Of a stretch of 42,741 nucleotides of DNA, positions 1-8,535 are shown one piece after another. Both the position numbers and the translations under genes were made by a program. Each line of letters starts with the position of its first letter. Position 1 is the stretch's first letter. The stretch spans positions 1 through 42,741 of the forward strand of contig JAXMMT010000035.1 in assembly GCA_034399355.1 (NCBI GenBank). Reading direction: 5' to 3'. The stretch is from UBA2279 sp034399355 (GTDB taxonomy: Bacteria; Actinomycetota; Coriobacteriia; Anaerosomatales; Anaerosomataceae). The notes beneath the pieces were generated by a model, which was not told the DNA's origin, did no database searches, and saw nothing but the letters and a program-made list of their open reading frames with translations.

Positions 1-423
1 GTCCGAGCCTCGCAAGTTCTCGATGTGCGCCATCTCGTCGAGACCGAAACCGAACACGACTTTGAACGCGAGCGGACTCACGCCCGCGCACACTTCCTCG
101 AGCAGCGCGGGGTGCGCGACGCCGTCGAGACCGCGCACCTCGACCGGACCGCCATGCGGCCCTTCGGTCCGCTCGACGACCCAGCGTGCGTCGCCGTCTT
201 GAAACATCAGGCGTCCCTGGCGTTTGCCGGCCGGCGAGCGATACTGCCGCTCCTTCTCGCGCGCGGTCGGGAACCCGTACAGCACATGGCGGACGAGCGC
301 AGTGAAGCTGCTCTTACCGGCCTCGTTGGGGCCTTCGACGACAGTGAGCCCGTCCCCCAGGTCGCCGAGCGAAGCATCGGTGAGGCGGCCGAAGCGGACG
401 GCCTCGATGCGGCGCAGTCTCAT
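1..423 (-). CDS. YhaN-like AAA ATPase, N-terminal part (cut by window edge)
   Basis: This is the first 141 residues of an SMC/Rad50-type ATPase. The protein begins MRLRRIEAVRFGRL and carries a Walker A motif GPNEAGKSS near residues 32-40, in the form typical of the YhaN/SbcC/RecF group. The Q-loop region, coiled coil and signature motif lie outside the window. Its ATG at 423 overlaps the stop of the upstream metallophosphoesterase by 4 bases (ATGA), so the two are translationally coupled. Known families: YhaO (nuclease) and YhaN (ATPase) form an SbcCD/Mre11-Rad50-like pair acting on DNA ends. The call as YhaN rather than SbcC rests on the partner and on the start motif, so the subfamily is moderately sure while the AAA ATPase assignment is firm. 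Confidence 0.8.
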   Translation of the reverse strand, partial: MRLRRIEAVRFGRLTDASLGDLGDGLTVVEGPNEAGKSSFTALVRHVLYGFPTAREKERQYRSPAGKRQGRLMFQDGDARWVVERTEGPHGGPVEVRGLDGVAHPALLEEVCAGVSPLAFKVVFGFGLDEMAHIENLRGSD

Positions 424-1673
424 CGGTCCTCCTCGGCCAGAAGACGGTCGAGGGCAAGGTCCCGTGCCGCGGCGATGACCGCAGCCGGATCAGGAGACGT
501 AAAGTCGGTTCCCGCCTTCTCGAGCAGCGGGGCGGTGATCTCAGTGATAAGGGCTGCGGCGCTCTCGGGATCAGCGAGCAGCGCGTCGGCCATCCGCACG
601 AGGTCGCCCGCGAACTCCTCGGAACTCCGGAGTACCTCGACGTCGATGGCAGGACGCGTGCGGTCGCGAACGCGATCGACCCACACCCACGGCTCGCCGC
701 CCATGCCCTCGGCACGGATCTCGTTGGCGAGGTCGCGCAGCACGCCCGGGCGCGCGAGCTCGGCGTGGACCTCGGCCCGGCCGGTCAGGTCGAGCCGCAG
801 CACAACGGGGCGGTCCCCGGCGTCGCGACCCACCGCTTCGAGCGCGTCAGCGAGCAGCATGTGCACGTCCTCGATACCGCACGCGTCAGTCACCTCGACC
901 GTGCGCACGTCCCATATGACCGCCGCGGTCGCGATGAACTCGCTGCGCGCGCCGTCATCGTCCAACGTCACCTCCCAGCACCCACGGGCGCCGGTCTGCG
1001 TCGGGTCGAGCCCCTGCGTGCAACCGGCGTATGCCGCCGTAACGGCGCCGGAGAAGAGCTGCTCGGGCTTGTGGATGTGTCCGAGCGCCCAGTAGTCCAT
1101 GCGCGCGGCTTTGAGATCGTCCGCCGAGCAAGACGCGTAGTCGTCGTAGTCACGCCGGCCGCCGACGTTGGTGTGCAGTACGCCGACCGCGAAACAGTCG
1201 GCCGTATCCCGCACGAACGCGCGCGCGAAGTTCTCGGTCTCTGCCGCCTTACGGAAGCTCCGGCCGTAGATCGCGCACGAAACGTCTTCTCGCTCGAAGA
1301 CCACGCGTTCGACCTCTCTGGCCGAGAAGACATGCACCGACCCCGGCAACGTGATGCCCGCCGACCACCCGTCTGCGGGATCGTGATTCCCCCATACCAG
1401 ATACACGGGAATACCCGCCTCGGCCAGGCGCTGCATCGCGTGCTGGAAGGCGAACTGCGCGCGCACGCTCTTGTTTCGGCTGTTGTACGCGTCGCCCGCG
1501 ATCACAAGGAAGTCGACGTGGCGGTCGATGCACGCGTCGACGACTGCGTCGAGCGCGCGGTACGTCGATTCGACGAGAACGCGGCGCACGCGCTCATCGG
1601 TCGCATCCACGCCCTTGAACGGCGCGTCGAGATGAAAGTCTGCGGCGTGGATGAAACGGACGGGGTGACCCAT
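420..1673 (-). CDS. YhaO-like DNA-repair metallophosphoesterase (Mre11/SbcD family)
   Basis: A 417-residue calcineurin-like phosphoesterase. The metal-binding motifs appear in the expected order: D-x-H in HAADFHLDAPF near the N terminus, GDAYN (GDxxx), GNHD, a His in HTNVGG, and GHIHKPE (GHxH). After about residue 250 comes a C-terminal capping region with no recognised motif. The ATG at 1673 was chosen over an in-frame codon at 1700 because GGGAGGG sits about 5 bases before it. It is followed, with a 4-base overlap, by the ATPase gene, which is the usual order of nuclease then ATPase. Expected role: Mn-dependent exo/endonuclease processing DNA ends in the cytoplasm together with the ATPase. 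Confidence 0.85.
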   Translation of the reverse strand: MGHPVRFIHAADFHLDAPFKGVDATDERVRRVLVESTYRALDAVVDACIDRHVDFLVIAGDAYNSRNKSVRAQFAFQHAMQRLAEAGIPVYLVWGNHDPADGWSAGITLPGSVHVFSAREVERVVFEREDVSCAIYGRSFRKAAETENFARAFVRDTADCFAVGVLHTNVGGRRDYDDYASCSADDLKAARMDYWALGHIHKPEQLFSGAVTAAYAGCTQGLDPTQTGARGCWEVTLDDDGARSEFIATAAVIWDVRTVEVTDACGIEDVHMLLADALEAVGRDAGDRPVVLRLDLTGRAEVHAELARPGVLRDLANEIRAEGMGGEPWVWVDRVRDRTRPAIDVEVLRSSEEFAGDLVRMADALLADPESAAALITEITAPLLEKAGTDFTSPDPAAVIAAARDLALDRLLAEEDR

Positions 1674-1739
1674 CAACCCTCCCTGTCGTGTCGTCTGCAC
1701 CCCATCTTATAGGGAGAGGCTGACACGCGACAGGGTGAC

Positions 1740-2285
1740 TCAGATGAGCCGGGCCTTGCGCAGCGCGCCCGCCACGGCGACGGCACCCGCGCCTTTGAGC
1801 GCGTCGACAAGCAGGAACGGCAGCACGCCGACGACGACTGCCTGTTTCGCGCCCATCCCCGTGACGAAAGCAAGCTGCGCCCAGCCGACGACGTAGGTGA
1901 CCGCGATGACCGTGGCAACGGCTGCGACGTCAGCGACGATTCCGGGAAAGCGCTTGGCGAGAACCAGGCGAACGGCCGAGCCGAGCCACGCACCACCCAC
2001 GAAGCCGACCAAAAAACCCCCGGTCGGACCGGCAAGCACCGCGAGGCCGGCCTTGCCGCCCGCGAAGACCGGCATGCCGACTGCTCCGGCAAGCACGTAC
2101 GTCCCGACCGCACCGGCAGCTGCAGCGGGCGGAAGCACGAGCGCGACGAGCGCGACAAGCAGCGTCTGCAGCGTGAACGGCACTTCGCCGAAGGGTACAG
2201 CGATGAACGCTGAGACGGCGATTAGGGCGGCGAGCAGTGCCGAAACGACCAGCGTTCGCGTACGCGAGGAAGCGACCTGCTGCAT
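1740..2285 (-). CDS. bioY: BioY biotin transporter, substrate-binding S component
   Basis: A 181-residue, very hydrophobic protein with about six membrane segments and the BioY signatures PFGEVPFTLQTLLVALVAL (residues about 31-49) and AGPTGGFLVGFVGG (about 85-98). BioY captures biotin in the membrane and in many bacteria works with a shared ECF energising module (EcfA/A'/T). No such module is adjacent here, so it either uses a shared module elsewhere or works alone. The gene has its own promoter with a candidate BirA operator immediately upstream, and birA itself lies two genes away. That fits control by biotinyl-AMP-loaded BirA. The start is an ATG with AAGGATG upstream. Confidence 0.92.
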   Translation of the reverse strand: MQQVASSRTRTLVVSALLAALIAVSAFIAVPFGEVPFTLQTLLVALVALVLPPAAAAGAVGTYVLAGAVGMPVFAGGKAGLAVLAGPTGGFLVGFVGGAWLGSAVRLVLAKRFPGIVADVAAVATVIAVTYVVGWAQLAFVTGMGAKQAVVVGVLPFLLVDALKGAGAVAVAGALRKARLI

Positions 2286-2300
2286 GCGACATCCTTCTTA

Positions 2301-2327
2301 GTAAACCCCATACGGTTGAGGCTTTAC
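2301..2327 (-). promoter_or_regulatory. Candidate BirA operator of bioY
   Basis: On the plus strand TAGTAAACC is followed after 13 bases by GCTTTACTT, an inverted repeat whose left arm matches 8 of 9 bases of the known BirA half-site TTGTAAACC. The right arm matches 6 of 9. The spacer (13) is shorter than the usual 14-16. The site overlaps the -10 box and start region of the bioY promoter, which is where a repressor should bind. A bifunctional birA with a helix-turn-helix is nearby. Confidence 0.5.
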
Positions 2328-2354
2328 TTTAGGTATCGCAGGCGACCGCGTCAA
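2326..2354 (-). promoter_or_regulatory. Promoter of bioY
   Basis: On the minus strand a -35 box TTGACG (2354-2349) is separated by exactly 17 bases from TAAAGT (2331-2326), a good sigma70-type pair. It lies in the gap between the FKBP gene and bioY, so bioY can be transcribed on its own. Confidence 0.5.
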
Positions 2355-2368
2355 TGACACGGGGGCGC

Positions 2369-2803
2369 TTACGCCTCGGCGATCTCCACGAGCGTGATGT
2401 CGAAATGGAGCGTCTGCCCGGCAAGCGGGTGGTTGAAGTCGAGCGTTACGGTCGTCCCGTCCTCGGAGAACGCAGCGACCGTCGCCGGCACGCGCGTGTC
2501 ATCCTCGGCGGTCAGGGTCACGATGACACCGACCGGCGGCTTGTTGTCGCCGAAGAGCTCCGCCGCCATCTCCTGCACGGCCTCCGCGTAGCGCGGACCG
2601 TACGCGTCCTCGGGAGCGATCACGATACTTGCCGAGCTGCCAGCCTCAAGTCCTAAGACGGCGGTCTCGAAACCGGGGATGACCTCACCGGAACCCATCG
2701 TGAACGTCAACGGCTCGCGGCCTTCGCTGGAGTCGAACTGCGAACCGTCGGCAAGCGTACCGGTGTAATGGACAGCGACCGTGTCGCCATTAGCTGCGGA
2801 CAT
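2369..2803 (-). CDS. FKBP-type peptidyl-prolyl isomerase (SlyD-like)
   Basis: A 144-residue protein that begins with the FKBP strand GDTVAVHYTGTLADGSQFDSS and contains GSGEVIPGFETAVLGLEAG and DFNHPLAGQTLHFDITL, the latter diagnostic of SlyD-type FKBPs with an insert-in-flap domain between. It catalyses cis-trans isomerisation of prolyl bonds and acts as a cytosolic chaperone. It lacks the His-rich metal-binding tail of E. coli SlyD, so a nickel-delivery role is not supported. The gene is preceded by a TTGACG promoter and is separated from bioY by a 83-base gap holding the bioY promoter. Confidence 0.92.
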   Translation of the reverse strand: MSAANGDTVAVHYTGTLADGSQFDSSEGREPLTFTMGSGEVIPGFETAVLGLEAGSSASIVIAPEDAYGPRYAEAVQEMAAELFGDNKPPVGVIVTLTAEDDTRVPATVAAFSEDGTTVTLDFNHPLAGQTLHFDITLVEIAEA

Positions 2804-2829
2804 GATGACCTTCTTCCACTCGGGTGTCA

Positions 2830-2846
2830 GACGCCCTGTGGGCGTC
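2830..2846 (-). other. Perfect hairpin in FKBP 5' leader
   Basis: GACGCCC-TGT-GGGCGTC forms a 7-bp stem with a 3-base loop, lying just at or after the predicted transcription start of the FKBP gene. No T tract follows on either strand, so it is not a convincing terminator. It may stabilise the 5' end of the mRNA. Confidence 0.4.
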
Positions 2847-2851
2847 CGTTC

Positions 2852-2880
2852 ACCCTAAAGGGCGGTCGATGAGTCGTCAA
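2852..2880 (-). promoter_or_regulatory. Promoter of the FKBP gene
   Basis: Minus-strand TTGACG (2880-2875), 17-base spacer, TAGGGT (2857-2852). The -35 box is strong and the -10 box weak. It lies between the end of birA and the FKBP start. Confidence 0.4.
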
Positions 2881-2925
2881 CTTCAGCACGCAACACGGCG
2901 TAGCCGTCGGAGGAGCCGACAAACG

Positions 2926-3888
2926 TCAGGCCTCCCCGCCCGTCCCGTCCCGGAGCGTTACCTCACCGCTGAACACCGGTGTCTCCCCCACGATCAGCCT
3001 GCCCGACTCGTCAACGCCCCCGGCGATGCCCGAAGCCACGACAGCACCGGTGGCGTCACGGACGGCAACGTCACGACCGCGAACCGCGTCGAGCTGCGCG
3101 TAGTCGGCCGCAAGCCCCGCGAAGCCCTCGGCGGCATAGCGCCGGTAGGCCACCGAAATCCCATCGAGCGCGGCGGCGGCCACTTGCGCGGGCCCGATGC
3201 CCGCTGCAACGTCGGCGACATACGCGAATCCGCCCGCATCACCTTTCGGCCGGCGGACGTTGATCCCGACACCGACGACGACCCACTCCACCCTATCTGC
3301 TTCGGCCGACATCTCAAGCAGCACACCGACGAGTTTGCGACCATCGAGCAGCACGTCGTTCGGCCACTTCACCTTCGTGTCCACACCCAGACTCGCAAGA
3401 CCAGTCGCAACACCAAGCGCGATGACGAGCGCCAGGGAGGACACCGCCGCGGGTGCGACATTCGGCCTCAGTACCGCCGAGAAGTACGCGCCGCCTTCAG
3501 GCGATTCCCAGCTGCGGCCGAGGCGACCCCGGCCACTCTCCTGCCGGGCCGCAACGACGACGGTTCCCTCGGGCGCTCCGCCCGAGGCAAGACGCTTGGC
3601 GTCGTCGCTTGTCGAGGCAACCGTCGCACCACCCTCGAAGCGCACCCAAAGCGAGGCGGTCACGAGCGGCGCGACCGCCTCCGGCAGCGAGACGGAGGAC
3701 ATTTTGACGAGACGATGGCCGGTGTGGTGCGTCGATTCGATCACGAAGCCGGCCTCCCGCAGTGCGGCGACGTGCTTTCCCACGGCGGCACGGCTGATAC
3801 CGAGTTCCGAGGCGAGCGCCTCGCCGGAAACGGGCTGCCCACCCGCCTCGAACAGGGCGCGCGCAACGGCGATCCTACGCGCCCTCAT
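2926..3888 (-). CDS. birA: Bifunctional biotin--protein ligase / biotin repressor
   Basis: A 320-residue class II BirA. Residues about 1-65 form a winged helix-turn-helix (ALASELGISRAAVGKHVAALREAGF), followed by the ligase domain with GRGRLGRSWESPEGG, KWPNDVLLDGRKLVGVLLE and a C-terminal SH3-like part ending GEVTLRDG. It makes biotinyl-AMP, attaches biotin to carboxylase carrier proteins, and with bound biotinyl-AMP represses biotin genes. The presence of the DNA-binding domain supports the operator seen before bioY. The ATG at 3888 lies inside the end of dedA (14-base overlap), and the gene is the last of the long panB-to-birA run. The ribosome site is weak, suggesting coupling to dedA translation. 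Confidence 0.93.
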   Translation of the reverse strand: MRARRIAVARALFEAGGQPVSGEALASELGISRAAVGKHVAALREAGFVIESTHHTGHRLVKMSSVSLPEAVAPLVTASLWVRFEGGATVASTSDDAKRLASGGAPEGTVVVAARQESGRGRLGRSWESPEGGAYFSAVLRPNVAPAAVSSLALVIALGVATGLASLGVDTKVKWPNDVLLDGRKLVGVLLEMSAEADRVEWVVVGVGINVRRPKGDAGGFAYVADVAAGIGPAQVAAAALDGISVAYRRYAAEGFAGLAADYAQLDAVRGRDVAVRDATGAVVASGIAGGVDESGRLIVGETPVFSGEVTLRDGTGGEA

Positions 3889-4567
3889 CGTCGCTCGCTT
3901 CTTCCAGCCGCTCCTCGAGTTCGGCCTGCAACGCGAACCGGTCGATCCTGCGGCGCACGAGCCGACGACGACCCCACAGCAGGAACGCGACCATCGCAAC
4001 CAGGAGCACGAGGCCGAGCCAGCTGAGGTTACGCGCCACACGCAGCGCCTTGTCGAAGTTCTCGGCGAATATTCGGCCGAGCGCGATCATGAGTGTCGTG
4101 TAGAGGATGGCGCCCGCAAGCGTCCAGAGCTCGAACACCATGAGGTTCATGCGCGTGACACCGGCGAGCGCGGGAACCCAGTTCTTGAAACCCGCCGCGA
4201 AACGCGAGACAAGCACCGTCTTGGAACCGTGCATCTCGAAGTACTCCTCGGCCGCCTTGATGTCGTCCTCGTCGAAGAAGCGCGTACCCCACCGGAAGAG
4301 CGCCTCACGCCCGCCACGTCGACCGAACAGGTAGCTGAGGTTACTGCCGATCAGCGTGCCAACGAGCGATGAGATACCGACGAGCCACATGCTGAGCGTG
4401 CCCTGGACCGAGACGAATCCCGCACCCATCACCACGGTCTCGCCGGGCGTGATCGAGCCGATGATGAACAGGTTCTCGAAGATGGTGAACCCGATGACGA
4501 TCAGGTAGCCCCAACCGTCCAGAGCGGCGAGGAACCAGTCGAATGGCGCGAAGCCGGTCTGCGGCAT
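3875..4567 (-). CDS. DedA family membrane protein (SNARE-associated/VTT domain)
   Basis: A 230-residue protein with about five membrane segments. The DedA signature appears as FENLFIIGSITPGETVVMGAGF near residues 25-46 and the re-entrant motif region RFAAGFKNWVPALAGVTRM near residues 125-143. DedA proteins are membrane transporters or flippases, with members linked to undecaprenyl-phosphate or phospholipid recycling. The exact substrate here cannot be read from sequence. The C terminus is charged and probably cytoplasmic (RRRLVRRRIDRF...EERLEEASDDEGA). Two adjacent ATGs exist at 4570 and 4567. The second has the better distance (7 bases) to GGAGG. It follows the small membrane protein gene directly. 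Confidence 0.88.
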   Translation of the reverse strand: MPQTGFAPFDWFLAALDGWGYLIVIGFTIFENLFIIGSITPGETVVMGAGFVSVQGTLSMWLVGISSLVGTLIGSNLSYLFGRRGGREALFRWGTRFFDEDDIKAAEEYFEMHGSKTVLVSRFAAGFKNWVPALAGVTRMNLMVFELWTLAGAILYTTLMIALGRIFAENFDKALRVARNLSWLGLVLLVAMVAFLLWGRRRLVRRRIDRFALQAELEERLEEASDDEGA

Positions 4568-4569
4568 CA

Positions 4570-5025
4570 TCACGCCTCCTCCTCCCCGAGCGAAGCGGGA
4601 GACGCCCACTTCAGCCAGTCACCATAGTGCGGGAAGAGCATGACGTATGCGCCGAGCGACACGAGCAGCATCGTGAAGAAATCCAGCGCGCTGCGCGTCA
4701 TGAGCGACAGTACGAAGCCGACCAACGCCGGCAGTTGCGCGAGTGCTACGAGCGTCCACGACAGCGATGCGGAGGCGGAGAGCGTGTCGGCCCTTTCACC
4801 GCGCGGGCCGCGCTGCTTCAGACCACGTCCCATGAACGCGCCGGCGACCGCAGCTGCCCAGAACAGGTAGCGCAGCGACTCTCCACCACCGGGAGCGCCC
4901 CAGAAGTCAGCACGCACGGCTATCTGCTCGGCTGCGATAAGCAGCACGAGCACGACGGCGAGCACCGCCGAGCGGCGTGCCCAGCCCAGATAGGCGATGC
5001 GGATGGCCTCGGTGTCCGGGGTCAC
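4570..5025 (-). CDS. Uncharacterised membrane protein, four predicted TM segments
   Basis: A 151-residue protein with hydrophobic stretches at about residues 19-35, 50-65, 88-106 and 112-130. I recognise no family. The loop between segments two and three is positively charged (GRGLKQRGPRGER). The start is GTG at 5025 with GAGGAAA upstream. It is placed between nadC (24-base gap) and dedA (end to end), in the same transcription run, so it is co-expressed with NAD and biotin genes, but nothing in the sequence ties it to either. Confidence 0.7.
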   Translation of the reverse strand: MTPDTEAIRIAYLGWARRSAVLAVVLVLLIAAEQIAVRADFWGAPGGGESLRYLFWAAAVAGAFMGRGLKQRGPRGERADTLSASASLSWTLVALAQLPALVGFVLSLMTRSALDFFTMLLVSLGAYVMLFPHYGDWLKWASPASLGEEEA

Positions 5026-5049
5026 GGGTTTCCTCGCGTCAGTCGACGG

Positions 5050-5958
5050 TCAGGTCACTTCATCCAACCCGAAATCGACCGGCGGGGCAAGGGTGAGCGC
5101 GCTGGACGACACACGATCGACACCGGTCGTACGCAGGCCGCCGAGCCGCTCGAACGTGATACCGCCCGACGCCTCGGTGAGACACTCGCGATCAGCGGGG
5201 CATGCGGCGCGCACGGCCCGCACGGCCTCGGTGGTGGTGGCGTCATCCATGTTGTCCAGCAGCACGATGTCCGCACCGGAGGTGGCGGCTTCGGCCGCCT
5301 GCCCGATCGTGTCGGCCTCCACTTCCATCAGCAGTTCCGGGTGCGCGAGGCGCACGGCGCTCACGGCCGCGGCGATACCGCCCGCATGCGCTCTATGGTT
5401 GTCCTTGACGAGCACCATGTCCCACAGGCCAGCACGGTGGTTACGCGCACCGCCCACGGCGACCGCGTACTTCGAGACCGCGCGCAGGCCGGGAAGCGTC
5501 TTGCGTGTGTCGGTCACCGCCATGGTGTCGCCCGCCTCGGCCTGCCAACGTGCCGCCTCGGTCGCGATACCGGACAGCAGCATGACGAGATCGAGCGCGG
5601 TGCGTTCGGCGGCGAGGACCACGCGAGCGGGACCGCGTACCTCGGCAACCGGAGTACCCGCAGAAACAGCCGCTCCCTCGGCAACCAGGGGGACGAACGC
5701 AAGATCGCCATCAAGGCCCACCGCGTTCGCGAGCATCAAAAAGACGCGCTCGGCGACCGGCAGCCCACAGACGACGCATCCCTGCCTCGCGACGATGCGA
5801 CCTTTAAAGCGCGCATCTGCGGGAACCACCGACGCACTCGTGACGTCGCGCTCCAGCAGCCTGACGTCGCCGCGTCGCGCCACGCGTTCCGCTGGCACGC
5901 CGAGGTCCTCGGCAAGCGCCGAGGCGATGAGCGCGTCGCAGTCTGGCAGGGGAAACAT
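5050..5958 (-). CDS. nadC: Nicotinate-nucleotide pyrophosphorylase (quinolinate phosphoribosyltransferase)
   Basis: A 302-residue NadC. It converts quinolinate and PRPP to nicotinate mononucleotide, CO2 and pyrophosphate, the third step of de novo NAD synthesis. Visible signatures are ALAEDLG, the conserved TDTRKTLPGLRAVSKYAVAVGGARNHRAGL segment, KDNH, VEADTIGQAAEA, DIVLLDNMDD and the C-terminal SGGITFERL. The ATG at 5958 overlaps the nadB stop by one base (TGATG). Upstream in-frame codons exist within nadB but have no ribosome site and would add non-conserved residues. Confidence 0.96.
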   Translation of the reverse strand: MFPLPDCDALIASALAEDLGVPAERVARRGDVRLLERDVTSASVVPADARFKGRIVARQGCVVCGLPVAERVFLMLANAVGLDGDLAFVPLVAEGAAVSAGTPVAEVRGPARVVLAAERTALDLVMLLSGIATEAARWQAEAGDTMAVTDTRKTLPGLRAVSKYAVAVGGARNHRAGLWDMVLVKDNHRAHAGGIAAAVSAVRLAHPELLMEVEADTIGQAAEAATSGADIVLLDNMDDATTTEAVRAVRAACPADRECLTEASGGITFERLGGLRTTGVDRVSSSALTLAPPVDFGLDEVT

Positions 5959-7628
5959 CAGACCTCCCGAGACTCGTGAGTATCGGCACCGAGCGGTACC
6001 ATCCGCGGCGATGCTCCGCGTCTCCACACACTGTGAGCAAGCCACTGCTCGTCGTCGCGCTCCGGGTGATCGCCGCGGAAGTGCGTTCCGCGGCTCTCGG
6101 CACGCAGCCGGGCCGCGTGAGTGATGAGCGTCGCGACGGTGACCATGTTCTGGAACTCAAGCTCCTCGGGACGGCGGAGATTCACGTCCAGCGCACCCGC
6201 AAGTCCCTCGAGGACGACCGCGGCCTCGCGCAGGCTGTCCTCCGTTCGCGTCATGCCCACGAACGTGCTCATCATCTCCTGCAGCGTGGCGCGGCCCTTT
6301 GGTCCTGCCGGTGGCGCCGTGGCGGACACCGGTCCCGATACGATACGCGGGGGGAGCTGCGGTATCTGCGAACGCTCGAGCGTACGCATGATCCGCCGAG
6401 AGAACACGAGCCCCTCCAACAACGAGTTGCTGGCGAGGCGGTTCGCACCGTGCAGCCCCGACGCGGTGGCTTCGCCCGAGGCGTACAACCCGGGCATGGA
6501 CGTGCGGCCGTCGATGTCGACACACACGCCACCGATCATGTAGTGCGCAGCCGGAGCGACCGGGATGAGGTCTGCCGAAAGGTCGAAGCCGGCGTCTTTG
6601 CACGCCGCCCAGATCGTCGGGAATCGCTTCTCGAGGTACTCGGCGCCGAGGTGGCGTGCGTCGAGCCAGACGTTCGGTCGCTCGCAGCGCGCCATCACCT
6701 TCTCGATCTCGCGGCTCACGACGTCGCGCGGTGCGAGCTCGGCGAGCGGGTGGATGCCAAGCATGAAGCGCTTCTCGGCGCAATCGAGCAGATACGCACC
6801 CTCGCCACGCAGCGCCTCGGTGATGAGGAACTTCGGGCTGGCCGCACTGTCAAGCGCGGTGGGGTGGAACTGCATGAACTCAAGATCCGCGATATCTGCG
6901 CCGGCACGCCACGCTGCAGCCACGCCGTCACCGGTCGCGACAAGCGGGTTCGTCGTCACCTTGTAGACCTGCCCGCATCCGCCGGTTGCCAGGACCGTCG
7001 CCTCGGCCCAATATGCTTGCGGTCTGCCCGTCACGGAATCATGGATGAGAGCGCCAACGCAGCTGTCGCCGGCAGTGAGCAGGTCGATGAGGAACGCGTT
7101 CTCGATGACGTCGATGGAGGGCACAAGCCTGACGACGCCCGAAAGCGTGTTCTGGACCTCGGCGCCGGTCGCATCTCCCGAGTGCAGTACGCGCGGCAGG
7201 GAGTGCCCTCCCTCGCGCGCAAGTGCGACACGCCCGTCCTCGCCGCGGTCGAAGTGCACGCCGAGCGCAACAAGATCTTGCAGCGCATCGCTTGCTTCGG
7301 CCACGACCGCCCGGACGACATCCGCTTCACAGAGTCCCTGGCCGACGACAAGCGTGTCAGCAAGATGCAGCTCGACTGAGTCCGCCTCGCCGACAGCACC
7401 GGCGATGCCGCCCTGCGCGTACCAGGTATTCGTCTCTTTGACCTCGCCCTTCGTGACCAGTGCGACGCGGCCGAAGCGGGACGCCATGAGCGCCGCCGTC
7501 AGACCCGCGATGCCGGAGCCGATCACGAGCACGTCGTAACGCTTGGAGGCGAGCTCAGCCGTGTCGAACTCCAAGAGATAGCGTCTCCCGAGCGCGTTTG
7601 GCAGGCGTGTGGCGTCTGTGTCAGCCAA
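5958..7628 (-). CDS. nadB: L-aspartate oxidase
   Basis: A 556-residue flavoprotein that oxidises L-aspartate to iminoaspartate, the first step of NAD synthesis, using fumarate or oxygen as acceptor. Fumarate is the likely acceptor in an anaerobe. The FAD dinucleotide fold is at about residue 33 (VLVIGSGIAGLTAAL). Later come TWYAQGGIAGAV, the catalytic-region HPTAL, EALRGEGAYLLD and SGEATASGLHGANRLASNSLLEGLVF. The start is inferred as TTG at 7628, overlapping the nadA stop. There is no other plausible start before the FAD motif. Confidence 0.95.
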   Translation of the reverse strand: MADTDATRLPNALGRRYLLEFDTAELASKRYDVLVIGSGIAGLTAALMASRFGRVALVTKGEVKETNTWYAQGGIAGAVGEADSVELHLADTLVVGQGLCEADVVRAVVAEASDALQDLVALGVHFDRGEDGRVALAREGGHSLPRVLHSGDATGAEVQNTLSGVVRLVPSIDVIENAFLIDLLTAGDSCVGALIHDSVTGRPQAYWAEATVLATGGCGQVYKVTTNPLVATGDGVAAAWRAGADIADLEFMQFHPTALDSAASPKFLITEALRGEGAYLLDCAEKRFMLGIHPLAELAPRDVVSREIEKVMARCERPNVWLDARHLGAEYLEKRFPTIWAACKDAGFDLSADLIPVAPAAHYMIGGVCVDIDGRTSMPGLYASGEATASGLHGANRLASNSLLEGLVFSRRIMRTLERSQIPQLPPRIVSGPVSATAPPAGPKGRATLQEMMSTFVGMTRTEDSLREAAVVLEGLAGALDVNLRRPEELEFQNMVTVATLITHAARLRAESRGTHFRGDHPERDDEQWLAHSVWRRGASPRMVPLGADTHESREV

Positions 7629-8535
7629 CGCGCACCATCCGCTCGACGGAGGTGAGCGCAGCGATGCGCACGTCCTCGGGCACCACGACCTCGCCGGTCA
7701 TGTCGCGCAAGGTGTTGCGGACCTTCTCGAGGGTGGTCAGCTTCATGTTGGGACACAGCATCTTCGGCTCTACGCCGTAGAAGCGCTTGCCTCGCACCGC
7801 CTTCGCCAGGCCGTGCAGCAGGCCACTCTCGGTCACCACCACGAACTCATCGGCCGATGAAGTCGCGACGTGGCGGAGCATGCCGCTGGTGGAGAGCACT
7901 GCATCGGCCAGCGCGTTCACTTCGGGACGGCATTCGGGATGCGTGAGCACCTCCGCAAGCGGGTGGACGTCCATCATCTCCACGACCATCTCGGGCGTGA
8001 CCACCTCATGCACCGGGCAGTAGCCGTCCCAGGAAATCACCTCGACCTCGGGCACGCGTGAAGCCACCCAGGCGGCGAGGTTGCGGTCGGGTGCGAAGAG
8101 CACGCGCGGTTCGCCCAGCGAACGGACGACCTCGATCGCATTGGCCGAGGTGCAGCAGATGTCGGTAACGGCCTTGACCGCCGCCGAGGAGTTCACATAC
8201 GTCACGAGCGGAAGCCCGGGGTTCGCCGCTTTGAACGCGACCGCCTGCTCGGCGGTGATCATATCGGCCATCGGGCAGCCAGCGCCGGGCTCCGGCAGCA
8301 GCACCGTCTTGTCAGGCGACAGAATCTTCGCAGTCTCGGCCATGAAGTGCACGCCGGCGAACACGATCACCGACGCATCGGTAGCGGCGGCCTGCCGAGA
8401 CAGCCCGAGAGAGTCCCCGACAAAGTGCGCCGTGTCCTGCACCTCGGCGCGCTGGTAGTTGTGCGCTAAGACGACCGCGTCGCGCTGCTCGGCGAGCGCC
8501 CTGATCTCCGCATGCATGGCGTACAGATCGGTCAC
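7621..8535 (-). CDS. nadA: Quinolinate synthase A
   Basis: A 304-residue [4Fe-4S] enzyme that condenses iminoaspartate with dihydroxyacetone phosphate to quinolinate. The three conserved cluster ligands are in DICCTSANA, HPECRPEV and MLCPNMKLTTLE. AHNYQ, HFVGDSL and FMAETAKILSPDKTVLLP are also conserved. The GTG start at 8535 overlaps the panC stop (GTGA), with GGAGC in front. The oxygen-sensitive cluster fits an anaerobic lifestyle. Confidence 0.96.
   Translation of the reverse strand: MTDLYAMHAEIRALAEQRDAVVLAHNYQRAEVQDTAHFVGDSLGLSRQAAATDASVIVFAGVHFMAETAKILSPDKTVLLPEPGAGCPMADMITAEQAVAFKAANPGLPLVTYVNSSAAVKAVTDICCTSANAIEVVRSLGEPRVLFAPDRNLAAWVASRVPEVEVISWDGYCPVHEVVTPEMVVEMMDVHPLAEVLTHPECRPEVNALADAVLSTSGMLRHVATSSADEFVVVTESGLLHGLAKAVRGKRFYGVEPKMLCPNMKLTTLEKVRNTLRDMTGEVVVPEDVRIAALTSVERMVRVG

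Noticed and set aside
2830..2846. Terminator after birA
   Set aside because: Good stem but no T tract on the minus strand; it more likely belongs to the FKBP leader.
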